Both the position numbers and the translations under genes were made by a program. This document shows positions 56,737 to 64,000 of a DNA stretch of 64,000 nucleotides, piece by piece. Origin of the DNA: Sphagnum compactum. Its lineage: Eukaryota; Bryophyta; Sphagnopsida; Sphagnales. The notes under the pieces were generated by a model that was not told where the DNA came from, made no database searches, and saw only the letters and a list, made by a program, of their open reading frames with translations. Position 1 is the first letter of the stretch. Each line of letters begins with the position of its first letter. The DNA is taken from the NCBI GenBank assembly GCA_965153455.1, contig OZ234493.1:34648213-34712212 (forward strand), given 5' to 3'.

Positions 56737-57736
56737 TCTATATAGTAAAGGACGTCGTGGTCGTGAAGCTTCGGGATGAAATGAAGCTTTCCATCCAGAC
56801 GTCGGGATGAAATGAAGCTTTCCATTCAGACATTGGGATGAAATGAAGCTTTCCATCCATCCGTCATCCATCCCGTCATCCATCCAAACAGAACAAATAT
56901 ATATTTTAAAAAGGAAAAAAACTAGAAAAAAAATTAAAACGAAAAAACACTTTAACAATTAGAAACTTTTTGTAAACACTTAAACATGAAACAAAAAAGG
57001 GAAATACAGTAAAATAATCTTAAACGAAAATTAAAAATAGATGACAAAAAATAAGAAACAAAACAGAGAGCAAAAGAAAGAGAAAAAAACCATACTTGAA
57101 AAAAAAAAATGAGGTTTGTCTTCTTTTTCCAAACTTCAAACCTGCATCTAATCAAACAAAAATAAAAAAGTTTTTTTTAAAATATTTTTATTATAAAACA
57201 TTTTAGAAAAACTAAAATTTTTTTGGAAAAGAAAATAGAAACTAAATAAATAAATAAACGCATAAAAATAGAAAAAAATGAAGATAGACAAAATAAGAAT
57301 AGAAAAAATTAAAACATGAAACAAACATAAACAAAAAAAAGTAAAAACACAAATTCTATAAAAAAGGAATGGAAACAAATGAAACAAGGAAAGGGAAATA
57401 CAGTAAAATCATTTTAAAAGAAAAAAATTACACAAAAAAAGAAACCAAATAAAGAGTAGAAATAAGAAAAAATAAAACTTATAATAATGAAGAAAAACCC
57501 TACTCGAAAAAGAATGAGGTGTGTCTTCTTTCTCCAAACTTCAAAACTTGCATCCAAATAAACAAAAATACAAAAGTGAAAAAGAAACACTTTATTTTTA
57601 TTATACAAAATAATAATAAAAACAGAAAACACATAAAAATAAAAAAATAAAAAAATAAAAGTTTTTTAAAAAACTAACATGAACCAAACATTGTTGAAAT
57701 AACACACCTGTGCATTAGGCAGGGGGTTCAAACTAG
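56737..57736 (+). mobile_element. Helitron-like element 2 (1000 bp)
   Basis: The 5' end is TCTATATAGTAAAGGACGTC. The 3' end has the hairpin CCTGTGCATTAGGCAGG followed by GGGTTCAAACTAG, and the next base is T. The interior carries GATGAAATGAAGCTTTCCAT repeated three times and CATCCATCC words. A long A-rich non-coding body follows, including two TTTGTCTTCTTT(T/C)TCCAAACTTCAAA segments. No RepHel is encoded. A near-identical body recurs at 58853-59814. Confidence 0.72.
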
Positions 57737-58815
57737 TACTTAGTGGTGAAAAAATTTACCCGAAATTTTGGAAGAAAATCCATGCCTCTCCTTAGGAATT
57801 ACCTTGGGAAAAGTATCTTCACCTCCTTAACAGTGGTCTTCCTCACCAAAATATTGGTTAGAGAAGGGGGGTGGCGGGGGAAGGGGGACCCTTCTATTTC
57901 CAGAATTTGCAGAAACCTCCCATTTACGAACCCGAGTGCACATTCTGGTCAGTGGAGAGGTTACAGACAGTCGGGGAACCGCCACGTGCTAGACGGCCAT
58001 GCATGCGAGAACAACAGTGAGTTGGCCAAGTGTGAACGGGGAGTTAGCGGCAATGGCTGACTGCTAAGCCGTCACAGCGGCTAATAAGTTTTGAGACATG
58101 GAACGTGCCGCAGTAGCGAGCGAGGTCCTGGTGGGTTTGTCACCTGGGAAAAGGACCTGAGAAAAGGCCGTTTCCTGTGACGCAAGTTTTGAGCAGCAAC
58201 AGGCGAGCCAGGTCCTGGTTGGGTTGTCACGTGGAAAAAAAAGGACCTGAGAAAAGGGGTCCTTGTTTCGGTCCTACTGGGTGGTTGTCACCTGGAAAAA
58301 GGACCTAAGAAAAGACCTTGGCTTTGGTCCGGGTGGTTGGTTGTCACCTGCAAAAAGCACCTGACGAAAGCAAGGGGTCTCTTGGCTTTGGTCCTGGTGG
58401 TTGGTTTGTCACCTGGAAAAGGGACCTGAGAAAAGGTCTTGGGTATTTTTAAATTTTTTCGGGCAGGGCAGTCCAGGGACGAACAGTCCGTCGTTCGGTC
58501 CGTCGGTCGTCGCCTTGACGACACAAGCAAGCTTGGCTGCCCAGAGCTTCTTCCCCCATCGCTCCTTCCTCGTATCTAATCTCTCTCTCTCCCTCCGTCT
58601 CTCCCTCCCCCACTCTCTCTCTCACTCTCGTCGTGTCTTCACGCTTCCCAGAGAAAGAGAAGAGGAAAATTCCCTCTTGTCTACAATCGGACTACAATCT
58701 CTCTGACTCCTGTTGGAAAGTTTGCTCTTTTTGGAAGTTTCTCTGGGTGGTTCTTGCAGCTTCTGAAGCTTCTTCGCTCTCGTTTTTGCTTTGCGTTTTC
58801 CCCCCAGAAAACTTT
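57737..58815. other. GC-rich segment between Helitron-like copies, promoter/leader-like
   Basis: It is distinctly richer in GC than both flanks. The right part (58540-58815) has long CT tracts, TCTCTCTCTCCCTCCGTCTC and CTCTCTCTCACTCTCG, and reads like a plant 5' leader. Conserved coding sequence is not evident. It may be captured gene DNA or a native locus bracketed by two insertions. Confidence 0.45.
58120..58440 (+). repeat. Minisatellite, five units of about 60 bp
   Basis: Each unit has GGTCCTGGTGG(T)TGG(T)TTGTCACCTGG, a short A-run, GGACCTGAGAAAAGG and a variable tail (units begin about 58122, 58211, 58270, 58326 and 58391). Spacing varies from 56 to 89 bp. Confidence 0.85.
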
Positions 58816-58816
58816 G

Positions 58817-59814
58817 CTTAAATTTGTCCTTTGTGTTTATTTATAGGGGGTAAAAATGAAGCTTTGGGATGAAATGAAGCTTTCCATCCAGACGTCGGGA
58901 TGAAATGAAGCTTTCCATCCATCCGTCCGTCATCCATCTCGTCATCCGTCCTGTCATCCATCCAAACAGAACAAATATATATTTTAAAAAGGGAAAAAAC
59001 TAGAAAAAAAATAAAAACAGAAAAACACTTTAACAATTAGAAACCTTTTGTAAACACTTAAACATGAAACAAAAAAGGGAAATACTGTAAAATAATCTTT
59101 AAAAAAAAAAAAATAGATGACAAAAAATAAGAAACAAAACAGAGTGCAAAAGAAAGAGAAAAAAAACCATACTTGAAAAAAAAAAGAGGTTTGTCTTCTT
59201 TTTCCAAACTTCAAACCTGCATCTAATCAAACAAAAATAAAAAAGTTTTTTTTTAAATATTTTTATTATAAAACATATTAGAAAAACTAGAATTATTTTG
59301 GAAATGAAAATAGAAACTAAATAAATAAATAAACGCGTAAAAATAGAAAAAAAATGAAGATAGACAAAATAAGAATAGAAAAAATTAAAACATGAAACAA
59401 ACATAAACAAAAAAAAGTAAAAACACAAAAACTATTAAAAAGGAATGGAAACAAATGAAACAAGGAAAGAGAAATACAGTAAAATCATTTTAAAAGAAAA
59501 AAATTACAAAAAAGAAGAAACCAAATAAAGAGTAAAAAATAAGAAAAAATAAAACTTATAATAATGAAGAAAAACCCTACTTGAAAAAGAATGAGGTGTG
59601 TCTTCTTTCTCCAAACTTCAAACTTTGCATCCAAATAAACAAAAATACAAAAGTGAAAAAGAAACACTTTATTTTTACAATAAAAAATAATAATAATAAC
59701 AGAAAACACATAAAAATAAAAAATAAAAAAGATAAAAGTTTAAAAAAAAAACTAAAACATGAACCAAACATTGTTGAAATAACACACCTGTGCATTAGGC
59801 ACGGGGTATTCTAG
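58817..59814 (+). mobile_element. Helitron-like element 3
   Basis: It is nearly identical to 56700-57736 along its A-rich body. It lacks the TCTATATAGTAAAGGACG 5' segment, going straight from GGGGGTA to AAAATGAAGC. The 3' end has the hairpin CCTGTGCATTAGGCACGG, then GGTATTCTAG followed by T. A 36-bp sequence upstream of the first copy's TC is present here too (58817-58852), so the copied unit is larger than the Helitron itself. Confidence 0.65.
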
Positions 59815-60267
59815 TAACATAAAGTAAAGGACGTCGTGGTCGTGAAGCTTTTTCCATCCATCCATCCGTCTCGTCATCCATCCAGTCCAGCTGAAGGTAT
59901 CTTGTGACTCCCCATCCTGCAGTAGCAATCTCCTTCACAAATGCAACAGAACTCAATATGTACATTTCTATGGTCACATCTTGCATTTGGATTTTTCCAC
60001 ATCTACTTGATTGCTGAGAGGCAAGTGTGTACATGCATCAAATTTGTGTTTGGCAACATGTCAGATTGGGCAAGGAAAAAGCCTGAGTTATGAATGGAGA
60101 AGTTGCTCATATGGGAGAGGTGTAGAGGAAAGGGGAGAGAGGGGATTGATGATGTAATTTTTTTGTGTAATTTAGAGAGGTTTTGGAAATGTAGTTTGTA
60201 GTTGTAATTTTGTTATATGTACCGTCAAATACACACACCTGTGCATTAGGCACGGGGTTCAAACTAG
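59815..60267 (+). mobile_element. Helitron-like element 4 with probable captured fragment
   Basis: It starts directly after element 3 with ACATAAAGTAAAGGACGTCG, the same 5' signature as element 2. It ends with the hairpin CCTGTGCATTAGGCACGG, then GGTTCAAACTAG and T. Between them, the minus strand opens VTIEMYILSSVAFVKEIATA (about 59900-60034) and has near-coding composition unlike the A-rich body of elements 2 and 3. This may be a captured exon, but the parent gene is not recognised. Confidence 0.6.
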
Positions 60268-60287
60268 TACCTAACAAAGGAGAACCC

Positions 60288-60363
60288 TTCTCTTCAGTGT
60301 TTTTTTAAGGAATTTTTGTTTCTAGTTCTCTTCAGTGTTTTTTTAAGGAATTTTTATTTCTAG
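60288..60363 (+). repeat. 38-bp tandem duplication
   Basis: TTCTCTTCAGTGTTTTTTTA and its continuation are repeated head to tail with a single difference (GTTTCTAG versus ATTTCTAG). Such closeness marks a recent duplication. Confidence 0.95.
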
Positions 60364-60589
60364 TCAAAGTGGCCATTGGTGGTGTGTTTTGACAGATTTA
60401 TCGTCTTCTCTTCTTTTTTTTTGGGGGGTGATAAGTTAATTTTCATTTTGCATTTCACTGTGATGGGCATTCTAACAAATGTATTTCATATAACGTATTC
60501 ACCAAAAAAATTACATTGAAGAAGAGCCTTTATACTTATTGCAAGGCTTCTTATTGCCAAAACATAGCCTTGGTGGCAATAGAAAGATG

Positions 60590-60735
60590 TAGAAAAATGA
60601 TGATAATCTCTAAGAAGATTTAGCCAAACATGGCTATAAACCGTATGCAAAAATACAAAACTTTAATCATCCTTCTATATTTTTGGCTACACGTGGAAAA
60701 CCAAATATAGAAATCTGCCAGACTTTTATTAATTT
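60590..60735 (-). repeat. SINE-like repeat family C, copy 6
   Basis: GATAATCTCTAAGAAGATTT, AGCCAAACATGGCTATAAAC, CTATATTTTTGGCTACACG and TATAGAAATCTGCCAG, in family order. The T-run side is poorly kept. Confidence 0.58.
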
Positions 60736-61089
60736 TGTCCCCTTCACTTCTTGTGATTGAAAACCTTCAAAATCGCTAATTTTTAGAATAATTTCTCTTT
60801 TTTAATTTCTCTTTTTAGCAAATTTTTTTCAATATAAAAAACCGTTGCTTCTCTCAGCTTATCAAACATCTTAAGAAATTTCCTTTACATTTACATATAT
60901 AGCTCATATGTAGAACTTTGTTCTTATGAGACATCTTAGTGCAAAACCTTCTTCTTCTGCCAATGCTTTACACCAAGTTGTTTTTGTTGAGATTTTCATT
61001 AACACTTAATTGTTAAAGAATAAGTGTTCAGTGTTCGCCCTTTTTCTTTACAGTTTTAGGTGGTGTGTCGTGGCCAAGGCATGGCCTTC
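60736..61089. other. Intergenic, no supportable gene
   Basis: AT-rich. I see no element end or conserved protein. Confidence 0.4.
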
Positions 61090-61425
61090 GAGCATCTCCA
61101 GCGGTGCTCAGTATGTGATCCTGCACAGTAAAAATGGATGAAGAAAATCCAACCTGTACCGGTTTGACTCAGGAAAATGGTTTCGGCTCAACATAATCGC
61201 GCACGTCGCCGTGGCTGGTACGAGGCGCAGCTGCAGAAAATAATGATATAAATCTGATTGGCCCATCATATGATTGGTCCATGTGGTTTGCTATTAGTAG
61301 TCCCCCACCTATTTGTTAGCACCAGTTTCAGTTTTATTGGTGAGGTTGCCAAAGAGTACATAACTAAACTTGGATATGAAAAATATTTTCGCAGGGTCAC
61401 ATACTGAGCACCGCTGGAGATGCAC
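61090..61425. mobile_element. MITE with 35-bp terminal inverted repeats (336 bp)
   Basis: The left end GAGCATCTCCAGCGGTGCTC and its next 15 bases match the complement of the right end at 33 of 35 positions. The flanks are TTC and TTA, which hints at a 3-bp target duplication. GAGCATCTCCA ends are known from plant MITEs of the PIF/Harbinger type. The interior is GC-rich (ACGTCGCCGTGGCTGGTACG) and non-coding. Confidence 0.85.
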
Positions 61426-61448
61426 TTAGAGTGCCAAGTCACAACGTA

Positions 61449-61752
61449 GAGCATCTCCACCCTCCGAAAACTGTAAACAACTCCTTTATTTTAATATAGA
61501 ATAGTGTTTAATGACTACTATCCCCACCCACAGCCGTCATAAAAGTCCCTTTAAACACTCAAAGACCATGTATGTCTTTACATCTGGACGAGTAATTGTC
61601 ACTTTCCACGTCCATAGTAGAAAAAAGATCGTAAAGGAGTTAAAATGACACCTGCAAAATGGACATTGTTACAGGAGCAATGCAGGATTTACGGTAACGT
61701 GCTGCAAGATTTAATGAAAAGGGCTGTTTGCAGGTGTGGGGTGGAGATGCTC
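61449..61752. mobile_element. Second MITE with GAGCATCTCCACCC ends (304 bp)
   Basis: GAGCATCTCCACCC at the left and, in complement, GAGCATCTCCACCCC at the right. It starts only 23 bp after the first MITE. The subterminal sequence differs, so it is a related but separate family. Flanks are GTA and CTA. Confidence 0.78.
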
Positions 61753-62386
61753 CTAGCTTCCACATATTGATGTGGTGGAAGCATGGTCTGAAATTTTGTG
61801 CAAATTCTTTCACAAGTATGTGTTCAGTGCTTGCTCTTCCACCACCACATTGCTTTTACTTTTCTGTGTTTTGAGGATTGGATATGACCAAAACATGGGT
61901 TTAAAATCAATTCACAAATTCAATGCTTTATTCAAGATATAGCTACTCCAGCAGTAAAGGAAGGGTATATCGTGCTAATATCATAAGGAGAAAAGGAACT
62001 CAAGTCTCACACATGCCCAGCTTTCCACTAGCTTCTTTATTTTCATTTTCCAAAAATTTCTTGCCATGTGCAGAATACCATTTGCCCATGCAAGCCGTGT
62101 CTACTTTGTGTAGATTCATTCCACTCCAGATGGTTAAAAACAATTCATTCTCCTTTACCTTCCACTCCAGACGGTTCAAAACAATTCATTCTCTTTTACA
62201 TTCAAGTGAACTTTTTTCAAAGAACAAAATTTTGAAAAGGAAAATGAAGAATTTTTTGAAATTGTCTGTTTTTTTTTTTTTCATAATGGAATTTCAAATT
62301 TAATTAATTATTCAATAAGCATGTGCTGAAGGTGCCCTTGTACTACCTAGTTCATAGCAATTATCAAAAGAATTAAGACTACTTAT
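61753..62386. other. Intergenic with a 46-bp tandem duplication
   Basis: CATTCCACTCCAGATGG...CAATTCATTCTCCTTTAC at 62105-62155 is repeated as CTTCCACTCCAGACGG...CAATTCATTCTCTTTTAC at 62157-62202. A 126-codon frame over it (61923-62303) has no motif. Confidence 0.55.
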
Positions 62387-63342
62387 CAGTGTTGGGTGGT
62401 TAGTTGTGCATGTAGATGGTTTAGGACTTACATTCCAAGTAAGTGTAAATTTCACAAAGAAATTTATTTACAATTCGTGGAAGTGTAAGTGTTTAATATT
62501 CATCTATGTTTGTGTAGGTGTAAATGTAAAACATGAAACCTATAAATGTAACTATAAAATTGTGTAAAGTTATTTTATATTGTGTAAAACAATGTAAATG
62601 TAAACATAAATACATTTATATGGTTTTACATGATTGTGCAAGTGTAAAACAAATATATTTATATGATTTTACACAATCATGTAAAATAGTGTAAGTATAT
62701 AACAATGTAATAAATGTGATTTTTACTTGGGGAGGGGAGGATTTCATAATGTTTTTGACGATGGACCAACCAAATGACCCCAAAGAATATATATATAATC
62801 AAAACATTTGTGCTTTGGGATACACCACAACTAATTTAATAAATGAATCACAATAAGTACAATAAATACCTAAGCTCTTATAAAAGCTACAATAAGTAGT
62901 ACTAGTAATAAAAGTTATACTCAAGCAATGGTGGGGGAAAATGTTCATTTACAATATTTCTTGGAATAACACAACCATAATCCCATATTGGTAGAAAATG
63001 TGAATGTTTGGGGAGTATCAAAGTATCATTATTTTTGTGAAGGACAAATCAAAATGGTTCATTGTAATAAATAAAAAAAAAGCTTTGAAATGCACCCACA
63101 ACCAACTAATATGGATTTGCAAGAAAGTATTGTCATTAAATGCATATAATATATTCACTTTCATTTACATGCCCCAAAACATTTACACAAGGTTGTGTAA
63201 ATGTATTTGACAAACATTTACATTGCCTTATATAGCCTCGTGTAAATGTAAAAAAATTATGTGGAAATGTAAATGATTTACATTTACATGGGATTTACAT
63301 AATGTATATGTAATTATTGGCACTTACACGCACAACATTAGT
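62387..63342. mobile_element. hAT-like element with GTAAATGTAAA word interior (956 bp)
   Basis: The left end is CAGTGTTGGGTGGTTAGTTG; the complement of the right end reads TAATGTTGTGCGTGTAAGTG. GACTACTT before and GATTACTT after agree at 7 of 8 positions, a likely 8-bp target duplication. The interior contains dozens of GTAAATGTAAA, TTTACA(T/C)AAT and GTGTAAGTGT words in both orientations, concentrated at 62425-62710 and 63170-63310. It has no transposase coding capacity. Confidence 0.65.
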
Positions 63343-64000
63343 GATTACTTGGTTTTGTCAATTAGAACTTCCAATTTTAATTACCAAGTACATTCACAAT
63401 TGGGGTACACAAAGGGAATGTCTCGTTCCAAAATCACTCTCAAACCACTATTTTGAATGACCACTACACTTATGATATAATTTCTTTGATAGAATTTTTT
63501 TTTTCATTAGATACTCATATACTTCTTGATTAAAATGGTGATGATGTTTTGTGATTTGAATGATTAAAACATGTCCTTGAGTGTCTTGAAAGATGATTCA
63601 AAAACTACATGTCCCAATACGTAATTTTATCAAAAAGGACTCAACAAAACTAACAATATTTATTCAAATTGCTCCATGTTTTGACCACAAATAGAATAAA
63701 ATATGTTCTATATGATGCCACAAATTTTTAGTATGATAAATCACCAAATTTTGTGGAATTGATGTTGGAATCTTGGATTTTTTCATATAACAAATGCATT
63801 GATAAAGACAATCAAATTAATTTTGTTAATTACAAATTTACATTCCAAAGGTTTGGAAAGAAGTATAGGAAATGTGGGTGCAAAAATCAAAACAATATTT
63901 GATGTTTTTAATAGGGTTTTGGCATTTCAAATGAAAGTATATCATTTTGGAATGTCAAAGTAGTCTTGCATTCCTTTTTGGTTTATACTTGAATAGGACA
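63343..64000. other. Intergenic, no supportable gene
   Basis: AT-rich to the end of the window; nothing can be supported. Confidence 0.4.

Noticed and set aside
62387-63342. Repeats spaced like a CRISPR array
   Set aside because: Repeat words occur in both orientations with irregular spacing and no unique spacers, and the window is clearly nuclear plant DNA.

Overview
The window is nuclear DNA from a land plant. It has spliceosomal GT-AG introns, AT-rich intergenic DNA, a degenerate Ty1/copia element, Helitrons, hAT-like and other terminal-inverted-repeat elements, and a nuclear copy of mitochondrial small-subunit rRNA. The copia, Helitron and gene features do not fix the lineage. The intronless kelch-type gene, the three-exon cationic amino acid transporter and the repeat-rich background would fit a moss, lycophyte or fern, but that is inference.

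Four genes can be supported. (1) A single-exon kelch/F-box-associated-type beta-propeller gene lies on the minus strand (3997-5628). (2) A cationic amino acid transporter (CAT/APC family) lies on the plus strand in three exons (17799-20399). (3) A neutral trehalase (GH37) lies on the minus strand in twelve exons (21069-25361), convergent with the transporter and about 670 bp from it. (4) A peroxiredoxin-like 2B / prostamide-PGF-synthase-like thioredoxin-fold protein lies on the minus strand in four coding exons (52241-53906), with a probable non-coding first exon near 55180-55320. They belong to unrelated pathways (amino acid import, trehalose hydrolysis, thiol redox, probable protein binding) and do not form a functional cluster.

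Everything else is intergenic and transposon-derived. From left to right it holds: a mitochondrial rrn18 fragment (1.9-2.1 kb); a decayed copia element interrupted by an AT-rich foldback (7.5-11.8 kb); dispersed repeat families A, B and C; a 50-bp-unit minisatellite (29.4-30.0 kb); a MITE (31.1-31.6 kb); an old repeat carrying a nested MITE (33.0 kb); a long inverted-repeat element with internally reiterated arms (33.96-35.79 kb); an hAT-like transposase pseudogene split by a 522-bp Helitron (36.4-38.0 kb); and a purine-rich minisatellite (39.0-39.5 kb). Next come a head-to-tail train of hAT-like elements separated by the octamer GTTCAAAC (39.6-43.8 kb), a foldback palindrome inside a tandem array (45.8-46.8 kb), a Helitron-like array with apparently captured DNA (56.7-60.3 kb), two adjacent MITEs (61.1-61.75 kb) and an element made of repeated GTAAATGTAAA words (62.4-63.3 kb).

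The strongest candidates for something undescribed are the GTTCAAAC-punctuated transposon train and the recurring architecture in which element interiors are built from degenerate short word arrays. Both are read directly from sequence. Their mechanism is inferred.
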